Source: Planctomycetota bacterium (lineage in GTDB: Bacteria > Planctomycetota > UBA1135 > UBA2386). From it: a stretch of 64,000 nt of DNA. The position numbers and the translations under genes are program-made. The stretch covers positions 186,001 through 250,000 of the forward strand of contig JACKIB010000001.1 in NCBI GenBank assembly GCA_020638695.1. The letters run 5' to 3'. Shown piece after piece: positions 17,250-28,996 of the stretch (position 1 is the first letter of the stretch; every line of letters starts with the position of its first letter). The notes under the pieces are model-generated. The model worked only from the letters and a program-made list of their open reading frames with translations, made no database searches and had not been told where the DNA came from.

Positions 17250-18284
17250 TCAGAACTTGTCGCGCGCCTTCGCCCACCAGTCCTTCCAGCGCCGCTGGGC
17301 GGTGGAACGGGCACTGGCGCTGGCGTCGGGATCGAACGCGATCGTCTGACCGGTGAGCTTCTTCAACGAGCCGTGCGCGGTGTGTCGCACGATGCCCTCC
17401 GGGTCCGCGAGCGCGATCAGCAGCGCATCCACCGTGGTCCTGTCGCGGAAACCGGACAGGCCCTCGGCGGTGAGTCGGCGCACGAACGGGTCCGGGTCCT
17501 TCAGCATCGGCAGCAGGTGCTCGAGTGCCTTCGGGTTCTTGGACTGCACCAACTGGTCGACCGCCTCGAAGCGATTGCCGGCGTCGGCATCCTTCAGCCG
17601 GGTGACGTGGTGTGCCAGCGCGGCGGGGAGCCCGGCATCGGCAGCAGCGGGAACCGAAGACGGGACCGGCTTCTCCGATTCGCTCGGCTCCGCCGGGCGG
17701 GCGCGCGGGGCAGCAGCCAGCGAGGCCAGATCGGCACGGGTGCGCACGACCTCCGTCTCCACTCCCTTGATCTCCCGGCGAATCTCGCCCTGCCCCTCGA
17801 TCAGTCGCTTCTGGACCTCGTCCAGGCCGGCGAATCGCAGCTCGGAGCCGCGGATCTTGCCGGCGAGCGACTCCTGAGCCTTGTCGACCGCCTGGCCCAG
17901 CGCCTGCATGCGCTGCTCGAGCGGCGCGAGCGCCCCGCTCTGCAGGGTCTTGTCGACGCGCTTCTCCAGGTCCGACCAGAGGTCGCCCTGGGAGCTGACG
18001 CTGGTGCGCACCGCGCCGAGTTCACGCCGCAGTCCGTCGATCTCGTCCCCCAGCCGGGACTCGAGGAACATGGTCGCCGCCGCCAAACCCGCGAGGAGCA
18101 GCGCGCCGAGCGTCGTCAGGCCCACCGCGTTGCCGGACTTCGCCTGCTGCGGTGTCGCCACTGGGAGACAACACGCACCGATGGTCTTGCCCTTGATCTC
18201 CTTGGCACGGCCGGCGCTCAGGTCCTGCAAAGGGACCGACTCGTTGCAGATCTCGCAGAAGTAGAGTTCCAGGTTCTCTTCCAT
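17250..18284 (-). CDS. membrane protein with zinc-ribbon-like N-terminus, coiled coil and HEAT repeats
   Basis: About 344 residues. The N-terminus has CEICNESVPLQDL followed by GACCLP (about residues 10-40), a likely metal-binding cluster. A transmembrane helix follows (LTTLGALLLAGLAAATMFL, about 57-76), then a long coiled coil (about 78-190), an Ala/Pro linker, and HEAT-type repeats (RFEAVDQLVQSKNPKALEHL, then FVRRLTAEGLSGFRDR, then LIALADPEGIVRHTAHGSLKKL). The ATG at 18284 is chosen over 18314 because GGAAG lies upstream and a TACAAT box overlaps the 18314 codon. Function unknown; probably a scaffold. It shares the zinc-cluster/TM/helical-repeat plan with the proteins at 33209-36359. Confidence 0.78.
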   Translation of the reverse strand: MEENLELYFCEICNESVPLQDLSAGRAKEIKGKTIGACCLPVATPQQAKSGNAVGLTTLGALLLAGLAAATMFLESRLGDEIDGLRRELGAVRTSVSSQGDLWSDLEKRVDKTLQSGALAPLEQRMQALGQAVDKAQESLAGKIRGSELRFAGLDEVQKRLIEGQGEIRREIKGVETEVVRTRADLASLAAAPRARPAEPSESEKPVPSSVPAAADAGLPAALAHHVTRLKDADAGNRFEAVDQLVQSKNPKALEHLLPMLKDPDPFVRRLTAEGLSGFRDRTTVDALLIALADPEGIVRHTAHGSLKKLTGQTIAFDPDASASARSTAQRRWKDWWAKARDKF

Positions 18285-18312
18285 GCTGGGTGCTTCCGTG
18301 GCGGGTGCTGGC

Positions 18313-18318
18313 ATTGTA
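18313..18318 (-). promoter_or_regulatory. possible -10 element for the HEAT-repeat protein gene
   Basis: TACAAT on the minus strand, 29 bases before the ATG at 18284. No good -35 hexamer is present at the expected spacing, so this is a weak call based on one hexamer in a very GC-rich region. Confidence 0.3.
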
Positions 18319-18527
18319 TGTGGGGTGGGGTTCCGGGACCCGGCTGATAGTCCCTATCGGCTGCTCGGGAACGCGTCCCTGGCAGGTCGCACCGAGGTTT
18401 CGCTCCAGAACGGGCAGCCGGGCCGCAATTCCCGCACCGCGGGCACCCCCGACGGGACCCGCGGGTCACGGAGCGAGGCGGCCGCTCCGCCGGGCGACAC
18501 CCCCCGGGGGGGCGCCGCGAACCGACC

Positions 18528-19703
<1,176 letters not shown>

Positions 19704-19901
19704 GGAATCTCCGGCTCGGGTCTCTCTGGTTGGCGCGTCCTACCTATCGGCACGCCGCGGTGGATCGGCTGAGGACCATACCGCCCGAGCCGAGCCAGTC
19801 ACCCGAAAACCGCACGGGCCGGGCCCCCGCAGCCCACTCGGATGCAACCGAACGCCTTTCCGGTCCTATGAGGAGGGCAATCCCGGCCACCACCCGGAGT
19901 C

Positions 19902-20051
19902 ATGAATATCCGTCCACCGCAAGACGCACCACATCCCGCACGCGCACAGCGCTCCGAGCCGATCGCTCTCGGAGGTCACCTCGACCGCACCACGGTCCTG
20001 CTGACCATCCTCGGAGCGGTGATGCTGCTGGTTCTACTGCTCTCCCGCTAG
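19902..20051 (+). CDS. possible small single-helix membrane protein
   Basis: 49 codons, opposite strand to metK and waaA. A charged/Pro-rich N-terminal half is followed by a clear hydrophobic helix (TVLLTILGAVMLLVLLLSR, about residues 31-49) that ends the protein. This is the layout of small tail-anchored membrane proteins. GGAG lies close to the ATG (2-base spacing), and AGGAGGG lies too far upstream, so translation signals are ambiguous. No homologue is recognised. Confidence 0.4.
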   Translation: MNIRPPQDAPHPARAQRSEPIALGGHLDRTTVLLTILGAVMLLVLLLSR

Positions 20052-21426
20052 CGGCCGTCGCACGCCCGCGTCACCCGCGGGGGGCGCGATCAGTCGAGCA
20101 GCGGCCTGAGCACCTCGAAGGTGCGGTTCGTACTACCTTGGTTGCGCTCGATGAGAGCGGCGGCCCGCTCGCCGAGCTGCCGCCGCGTGTCGGCGTCTTG
20201 AAACAGAGCGCGCAGCCGGACGCGCAGATCGGCCAACCCTTCGATCTGGCAGGCGGCGTCCGATTCGAGCAACAGCTGGACGTCCTTGCGGAAGTTGCTG
20301 ACGTGCGGGCCAAACACCACCGCCTTGCCGAGCGCCGCCGCCTCCATCATGTTCTGCCCGCCGCGCGGCTCGAGGCTGCCGCCGATGAACGCCACATCGC
20401 AGGCCGAATAGAACCGCTCCAGGTGGCCGATGGTGTCGACGATCACCAGCTCGTCGTCGCGCAGTGGAGTGGTCCGCCGCATCTGCTGGCTCCACATCGC
20501 ACAGGTGTACCCGGAGCTGTGCAACGCGTCGCGCACACCGGGCGCGCGCTCGGGGTGACGCGGCGCCAACACGGTGCGGATCTTCGTCCCCAAGTTGCGC
20601 GCCACGTCGGTGGCGGCAGCGGCGAGCCAACCCTCCTCCCCGCCGTGCGTCGAGCCACACACCAGCACCGGGCGACCGTCGGGGCTCAACCAATCGCGGA
20701 GTCGCTCGCGATCGCCATCGGCTACTGACCGGCGCACGTTGTCGTACTTCATGTTGCCGGTCACCAGCGCGCACGCCGGGTCGACCCTGAGGTCGAGCAA
20801 TCGCTGCCGATACACCTCGTCCTGCATGCAGTACAGCCGGATGAGGTGGAACTGCGGCATGAACGCCCGGGCCAGTCGGTAGCCGCGGAAGCTCTGCTCC
20901 GAGATCCGACCATTGATCACCGCCACCGGAACGCCGCGGTTGGCCGCACAGTGTAGGAAGTTCGGCCACACCTCGAGCTCCATCAGCAGCACGCACGACG
21001 GCGCCACCCGCCGCAACGCGATGCTCGGGAAGGGCCCGAAGTCGAACGGGTAGTAGATCACGCGCAGCTCGGGGTGCAGGTCGCGCGCCAACGCGTACCC
21101 CGTCGGGGTGGTCGCCGAGATCAACAGCTCGAGCTCGGGCAGCTCCTCGTGCAGCTTGCGAATCAACGATCCGGCGGCCTTGACCTCGCCGACCGACACA
21201 CCGTGGATCCACACGACTTTGGCCCCGCTCGCACTGCGCGGCACCAGTCCGAACCGCTGTAGGAATCCGCGCCGGTAGCGGCCGTCGAACAGCATTCGCC
21301 ACAACAGGAAGCCGAGGAATGCCGCCGCGTACACCACCTGGTAGGCGAACAGGCTGGCGTACAGCGCCAGCTTGGACGGCGGCGCAGCCCGCGGTGGCAG
21401 GGCGTCGGCAACCGGGGTGTTCGCGC

Positions 21427-24264
<2,838 letters not shown>

Positions 24265-24476
24265 GATGTGCTTCCTGGGATTCGATCCCCGGGCGGCCGC
24301 ACGGCCACCCGCTTGTCGCTGAACAACCTCTGACTCTGGTTCGCGGCGCGCGCATCGCGCAGCCGCGACACGAACGCCGACGCCGCACGCCCCGAATCGG
24401 TGGCGGCGTCCACGGGCACCGAGGGAGTCCCTAGCCTACAAGACCGGGTCCCCCGACGCTCCTCGGGATTGCCGAG

Positions 24477-24788
24477 TCAGCAGCGGTCCGGAGCGCGCGG
24501 CATCGGCAGTTCACCGCGCCCCACCAGACGCCGGCGCACCGCATCCACGGTCGCCGATCGTCCGCCGTGTGGACGCACGCCAACGCGGGGACCCGGCCGG
24601 GACACCGCGGCGGTGGCGTGGCGCGGCAGGGGCGCGACCCGGGACTCGACGATCGCGGCCGCCATTCCGGGCAAGGCGGCGACCGCCGGCCCGTCGGCAC
24701 CGGCCAACAAGAGCACCAGGAACAGCGTCAGCTGCACTGGACCACTGCCACGGCACAGCGGCGGCGCGGTCGTCGGGCTTCCCGTCAT
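24477..24788 (-). CDS. possible small secreted protein
   Basis: 103 codons. The ATG at 24788 overlaps the stop of the receiver-domain gene as ATGA, which suggests translational coupling. A hydrophobic signal-like core (VQLTLFLVLLLAGADGPAVA, about residues 19-38) is followed by a basic, Pro/Arg-rich tail with no recognisable domain. Coding character of the tail is weak, so the gene could be spurious; the overlap and the signal-like core are the main support. Confidence 0.42.
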   Translation of the reverse strand: MTGSPTTAPPLCRGSGPVQLTLFLVLLLAGADGPAVAALPGMAAAIVESRVAPLPRHATAAVSRPGPRVGVRPHGGRSATVDAVRRRLVGRGELPMPRAPDRC

Positions 24789-25621
24789 CGTTCCGTCTCG
24801 CCGCGTATGCCCAGGGTGCGCTCGACCACTTCGTAGAGGAGTTTCTCATGGAAGGGCTTGGCCAGGAACCCGTCCGCCCGGGAAATCTCCTCGACCGTCA
24901 CGCGACTGGCCGTGGTCAGCAGCACCGGAATCTCGGCGGTCGTCGGGTTGGCTTGCAGCGCGTCGATCACCTCCAGCCCATCCATCTCCGGCAGCTCGTA
25001 GTCGAGTAGCACCAGGTCCGGCCGCAGGTCCTGGGCGGCCTGCACCGCAGCCTTGCCGTCGTGCACCTTGAACACCCGGTAGCCGCGGGCGCGCAGCAGC
25101 GTCTCGACCGTGAGCGCCAGATCCTCCTCGTCGTCGACCAGCAGGATGGTGCACTGCAGGTCGCACTCCTCCGAAGTGGCGCGGCGCGCCGCGACATCGC
25201 GCACGCAGGCGGCAGTGTCGAGTCCCGCACTGCTGAACGCCGCCTCGATGTCCCGCTTCAACCCATTGTTGAAGCGCCGCACCTGCATCCACGCTTGGTA
25301 GTCGGGGAAGTCCGGCTTGATCTCCATCTCGTCGTGCGTGTCGACCGCGAAGAAGTACTCGCCGGCGATCAGATGCTCCTGCAGCAGGAGCTTCATGAAC
25401 GGGTAGTTGCGGTTGCCGAGCCGCATCGTGTACCGCACGCTCTGCTGACCCGGCTGCACTTCGACGACTTCGCGCTGGAACAGCCCGAGCACGTCCTGCG
25501 GGGTCACCACCTTGCGTTCGCCGAACTTCGGCATCGCCCGCGAGTCCGCCGAGTAGGCCTTCCCCCAGTACACCGCAACCGCCTTGGTCAGCAGGTCCAG
25601 GGTCAGGTCCTCGAGCTTCAC
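24785..25621 (-). CDS. response-regulator receiver protein with an unrecognised N-terminal domain
   Basis: 278 residues from a GTG at 25621 that overlaps the pyrD stop as GTGA. Residues 1-155 form an unrecognised domain (KLEDLTLDLLTKAVAVYWG, later YAWM-type FPDYQAWMQVRRFNNGLKR). Residues 159-275 are a receiver domain: acidic pair Asp163-Asp164, phospho-acceptor Asp207 in LVLLDYELPEMDG, Thr236/237 and Lys255 in FLAKPF. All conserved phosphorylation residues are present. Putting the receiver at the C-terminus and the other domain first is unusual for response regulators. No DNA-binding domain or kinase partner is nearby. Confidence 0.85.
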   Translation of the reverse strand: MKLEDLTLDLLTKAVAVYWGKAYSADSRAMPKFGERKVVTPQDVLGLFQREVVEVQPGQQSVRYTMRLGNRNYPFMKLLLQEHLIAGEYFFAVDTHDEMEIKPDFPDYQAWMQVRRFNNGLKRDIEAAFSSAGLDTAACVRDVAARRATSEECDLQCTILLVDDEEDLALTVETLLRARGYRVFKVHDGKAAVQAAQDLRPDLVLLDYELPEMDGLEVIDALQANPTTAEIPVLLTTASRVTVEEISRADGFLAKPFHEKLLYEVVERTLGIRGETER

Positions 25622-26553
25622 GGCTGCGGCGCCTCCCGACCCGGCGTCCGCCCAGTGGCAGACACCGCGCCGATGAGCTGGCGGACCGTCGTTCCAGCGT
25701 CCTCGAGCAAGTGACGCATGTCGTCCACGATCCGCGTCATGCGCGCCGGATCGACGAAACTCGCGGTCCCCACCTGGACGGCGTCCGCTCCCGCGGCCAA
25801 GAACTGCAGCGCGTCCTCCGCACTGGCGATCCCGCCACACCCGAGAATCGGCAGCCGCACCGCCTGCCGCACCTGGTGCACCATGCGCAGTGCGACCGGG
25901 CGGATCGCCGGTCCGGACAGCCCACCGATGGTGCGGCCCAGCACGGCGCGACCGCGCCGCCAATCGACCGCCATGCCGATCAGGGTGTTGATCGCGGTGA
26001 TCCCGTCGGCACCGCCCGCCTCGGCGGCGCGGGCGATCTCGGTGATGTCGGTGACGTTCGGCGACAACTTGGCGAACACCGGCACCGTCGCAGCCTCCTT
26101 CACCCGCCGCATCGCGACCTCGGTCATCTTCGGGTCGGTGGAGAACAACAGCCTGCCGCCCTGCACGTTCGGGCACGACAGGTTGACCTCCAAGGCATCC
26201 ACCCCGGCTGCGGAGAAGCGCTCTGCCAAGGCCACGAAGTCGTCGACCGATTCGCCGCCGATGTTGACGATCACCGGCGGCCCGATCGCGCGCATCGCCG
26301 GCAGGGTCTCACGCAGGAAGTAGTCCGCGCCGCGGTTCTCGAGACCGATCGAGTTCAGCATGCCCGCGGGGGTCTCCACGATCCGCTGCGGAGGATTGCC
26401 ATGCCAGGGCACCACCGTCACGGTCTTCGACACCAGCGCACCCAGCCCGGAGAGATCGGCGAACGCCCGCCCCTCGAGCCCGGCACCGAAGGTACCGGAG
26501 GCGCTCATCACCGGATTCGCGAGGGTCAGGGGTCCCAGTTGGGTTCGGAGCAC
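25618..26553 (-). CDS. pyrD: dihydroorotate dehydrogenase, class 1B catalytic subunit
   Basis: 311 residues from a GTG at 26553. It oxidises dihydroorotate to orotate in pyrimidine synthesis, using FMN. Landmarks: LANPVMSASGTFGAG near the N-terminus, SKTVTVVPWHGNPPQRI, NSIGLENRG, EVNLSCPNVQGG with the catalytic Cys typical of class 1, GITAINTLIGMAVD, GGLSGPAIRPVALRMV and GCGGIASAEDALQFLAAGA. The frame is open upstream to 26661, but the GTG gives the family-typical distance to the first conserved block. No pyrK-type electron-transfer subunit lies next to it. Confidence 0.93.
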   Translation of the reverse strand: MLRTQLGPLTLANPVMSASGTFGAGLEGRAFADLSGLGALVSKTVTVVPWHGNPPQRIVETPAGMLNSIGLENRGADYFLRETLPAMRAIGPPVIVNIGGESVDDFVALAERFSAAGVDALEVNLSCPNVQGGRLLFSTDPKMTEVAMRRVKEAATVPVFAKLSPNVTDITEIARAAEAGGADGITAINTLIGMAVDWRRGRAVLGRTIGGLSGPAIRPVALRMVHQVRQAVRLPILGCGGIASAEDALQFLAAGADAVQVGTASFVDPARMTRIVDDMRHLLEDAGTTVRQLIGAVSATGRTPGREAPQP

Positions 26554-26739
26554 GGTCCAGCAAACGCCCAAACGGGCAAGCAACGGCAGCTTATCGTGCT
26601 TTCTTTCGACCGGGGAAGCCAGCACGCGCGGAATCCCCGACGCGGTCGGGGGGTCGCGCACATCCGCGCGGACGACTTCGCGACCCGACGCGACGAAGCG
26701 TTCGGGCCGAGCCTCGGAGGACCGCCGGGCGCGGACGCT

Positions 26740-27366
26740 TCAGGCCTTGGTCCCCGGCTGCGGGTCGCGGTGGCCGAGCAGGATCAAGAACAGCGTGGAA
26801 GCCCCCACCGTGATGCAGGAATCGGCGACGTTGAACGCCGGGAAGTCCCAGTTCGGCACGCGGTGGAAGTGCAGGAAGTCGCGCACCGCGCCCGAGAACT
26901 CGGCGATCTGCTTGGAGGAGTACACCGCCGGGTCCAGCTGGTGCAGGAAGTTGTCGTACAGGTTGCCCAGCGCCCCGGCCATGATCAGGCCCAGCGCCAG
27001 CTTGGTGAACGTCGCGGCGCGCGGGGTGCGGTAGACGAACCACAGGATCACGCCGATCGCCACCAGGCGCAGGTAGCGCAGCGGTTGGTTGTAGTCCTGG
27101 AACATCCCCCAGATGGTCCCGGGGTTGAAGTAGTTGACCAGGTCGAAGCTGACCAGCCGGGTGTGGAACACCCGGTGTTCGCTGCGGAGGTTGAAGTGGC
27201 CACCGTTGCTCTCGGCCAACAACCCGAATACCCAGGCCTTCGACCACAGGTCGAGCAGCACCATAGGCACCATGACCAGCCAGAACAGGCGCTTGCCGGC
27301 GAACAGGGTGCCGGGCTCCGGCGGCGCTCCTGCGTCGCGGGGGGCTGCGGGGGTGTTACCGCTCAC
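26740..27366 (-). CDS. lspA: lipoprotein signal peptidase (signal peptidase II)
   Basis: 208 residues. It cleaves signal peptides of lipidated prolipoproteins in the inner membrane. Four hydrophobic segments are visible (about 27-50, 97-114, 120-137, 180-200). Catalytic aspartates are Asp138 in GALGNLYDN and Asp182 in FNVADSCI, both in the family context. It is longer than the E. coli enzyme because of an insertion around residues 50-80 and an N-terminal Pro-rich tail. Start GTG at 27366, AGGGG at good spacing. It starts 9 bp after the DksA/TraR-like gene ends. Confidence 0.95.
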   Translation of the reverse strand: MSGNTPAAPRDAGAPPEPGTLFAGKRLFWLVMVPMVLLDLWSKAWVFGLLAESNGGHFNLRSEHRVFHTRLVSFDLVNYFNPGTIWGMFQDYNQPLRYLRLVAIGVILWFVYRTPRAATFTKLALGLIMAGALGNLYDNFLHQLDPAVYSSKQIAEFSGAVRDFLHFHRVPNWDFPAFNVADSCITVGASTLFLILLGHRDPQPGTKA

Positions 27367-27375
27367 GGGCCACCC

Positions 27376-27798
27376 CTACGCGATCTCGCGGTCCTTCTCG
27401 GCCTCTTGCTGATGCTGGATGCAGTAGCGCGCCCACGGGATGTACTCGAGGCGCGGCTTCGGAATCCACATGTCGGTCTTCTTCCGGTTCTTGCCGTCGA
27501 CCTCTTCCGCGCACTGTAGGCACGCGCCGTAGGGGATCGCCGCTTCCTCGTCGTCGATGCGGTCCAGCGCTTCGCGGATCAACCCGATCGTCTCCTCTTC
27601 GTTCTCGATCAGGCCGAGGGTGAACGCCTGATCCGCGTTGTCGGTGCCCTGGTCCGCGAGGTGGTCGACGGAGTTGTCCTGGTCGGAGGCCCGCAGGGCT
27701 TCTTCCCGCATCGCTCCGACATCTCCCGTGAGTGTGCGGAGTTGCTGCTCCAGCATGGCGCGGTACTTGGACAACTCCGGCTTCGTGGGCTTCGGCAT
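27376..27798 (-). CDS. TraR/DksA family zinc-finger protein
   Basis: 140 residues. The N-terminal half is a helical coiled coil (KYRAMLEQQLRTLTGDVGAM, about 11-80). The C-terminal zinc finger has Cys93, Cys96, Cys126 and His129 (ACLQC ... YCIQHQ), so the fourth ligand is His where most relatives have Cys. PYGACLQCAEEV and the IPWARYC context match the family. DksA-type proteins bind the RNA polymerase secondary channel; the tip Asp motif of E. coli DksA is not obvious here. It leads the dksA-like/lspA/pyrD/receiver gene set. Confidence 0.9.
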   Translation of the reverse strand: MPKPTKPELSKYRAMLEQQLRTLTGDVGAMREEALRASDQDNSVDHLADQGTDNADQAFTLGLIENEEETIGLIREALDRIDDEEAAIPYGACLQCAEEVDGKNRKKTDMWIPKPRLEYIPWARYCIQHQQEAEKDREIA

Positions 27799-28008
27799 AA
27801 CGGTGGTGGAGTCAGGAAGATACAGAGGCGGACTGCCGACTGGTCAGGTCGACCAGGAACACGGATCGGCACCCGTGGGCCCACGACTCGAGTCCTCGGC
27901 CGGCCACTCCTGGTCGGAAAGGGGCGGGGACCATACTGAGGGCCCGTCGGACCGTCAAGACTCGGAGTCTGGCGCGGCAGCGCCCTCCCCGCCAAGCTCT
28001 CCCCGGCC

Positions 28009-28917
28009 GTGGAACCCACCCGAATCCCCCGCGATCCGCCGTCCCCGCAGGCGCTGCTCGCCGAGTTCCTGGTGTTCCTCGGCGCCGAGCTGCAGTTGTC
28101 CCCCAACACGGTCGCTGCCTACCGCCGGGACCTCACTCGACTGCTCCGCGACGCGGACACCCTGCCCGACCGCCCGGCCCTGGTCGCCCACCTCAGGGGA
28201 CTGCGGAACGACCACGCCGACACTTCGGTGGTGCGGGCCCTGGCGGCGATCCGCGGGTTCTTCCGCTACCTGCACGCCGAGCGCTACCTCGCGACCGACC
28301 CGGCCGACGGGTTGCTCGGCCCCAAGCTCGAACAGCACCTGCCGCCGGTGCTCGACTCGGACTCGGTCGAGCGGCTGCTGGCGTGCTTCCCCGGCGACGA
28401 CCCGCTGTCCCGGCGCAACACCACGATGCTGCACGTCCTCTACGCCTCCGGGTGCCGGGTGTCCGAACTGCTCGAGCTGCGGCCCGAGAGCATCGTCCCC
28501 GACCTCCGCTGCTTGCGGCTGAGCGGCAAGGGCAACAAGCAGCGCGTGGTGCCGATCGCACCGCGCACCCAGACCCAGCTCGACTGCTACCTGCAGGAAG
28601 TCCGCCCCCTGCTCGCCGCGCGCCGGCGCCGCCCCGCCGAGCAGTTGTTCCTGTCGCGCACCGGCCGCGCGATGGACCGGGTGCGCGTCTACCAGGTGCT
28701 GCGCCTCGCGGCGACCCGCACCGGCTTGCACCTGCCGTGCTCCCCCCACGCGCTGCGACACTCGTTCGCCACCCACCTGGTGCGGGGTGGCGCCGACCTC
28801 CGGGTGGTCCAGGAGCTGCTCGGCCACGCGTCGCTGGCCCCGACCCAGATCTACACCCACGTCGACACCACGCGATTGCGCGGTGTGCACCGCGCGTTCC
28901 ACCCACGCGGCGAGTAG
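28009..28917 (+). CDS. xerD: tyrosine recombinase XerC/XerD
   Basis: 302 residues from a GTG at 28009. The N-terminal SAM-like core-binding domain (about 14-105) contains the SPNTVAAYRRDL motif. The catalytic domain has all expected residues: Arg150 (GCRVSELLEL), Lys174 (GKGNKQR), His247 and Arg250 (HALRHSF), His273 (LLGHASLAPTQIYTHV) and nucleophile Tyr282. Such enzymes resolve chromosome dimers at dif. No att site, excisionase or phage gene lies nearby, so a housekeeping Xer is preferred over a mobile integrase. Whether it is XerC or XerD cannot be settled from sequence alone. Confidence 0.93.
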   Translation: MEPTRIPRDPPSPQALLAEFLVFLGAELQLSPNTVAAYRRDLTRLLRDADTLPDRPALVAHLRGLRNDHADTSVVRALAAIRGFFRYLHAERYLATDPADGLLGPKLEQHLPPVLDSDSVERLLACFPGDDPLSRRNTTMLHVLYASGCRVSELLELRPESIVPDLRCLRLSGKGNKQRVVPIAPRTQTQLDCYLQEVRPLLAARRRRPAEQLFLSRTGRAMDRVRVYQVLRLAATRTGLHLPCSPHALRHSFATHLVRGGADLRVVQELLGHASLAPTQIYTHVDTTRLRGVHRAFHPRGE

Positions 28918-28933
28918 TCGCCCGACGCGCGCC

Positions 28934-28988
28934 ATATCGCGGCCGAGGCCGCACCCAGGGCCTTCGCGTGCCGGCACGATCCGCGGCC
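28934..28988. repeat. family B repeat, short copy (B1)
   Basis: It lies between the convergent Xer and uvrC genes. Its first part (TATCGCGGCCGAGGCCGCAC) resembles the start of the copies at 40219 and 41771. Its second part (CCTTCGCGTGCCGGCACGAT) matches 41917-41943. The middle of the longer copies is missing, as if deleted. It contains the inverted repeats GCGGCC-GA-GGCCGC and CGTGCCGGCACG. Confidence 0.6.
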
Positions 28989-28996
28989 CGTGCAGC

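Noticed and set aside
15551..17356. 601-codon plus-strand open frame opposite pyk
   Set aside because: Mirror of pyruvate kinase; no recognisable domain and no ribosome binding site.
19704..19901. SAM riboswitch upstream of metK
   Set aside because: No recognisable SAM-riboswitch core or terminator hairpin was visible by eye, and the metK leader has a standard ribosome binding site.
28009..28917. Phage or island integrase
   Set aside because: All core residues fit a housekeeping Xer; there is no att-like repeat, no tRNA end and no phage gene nearby.
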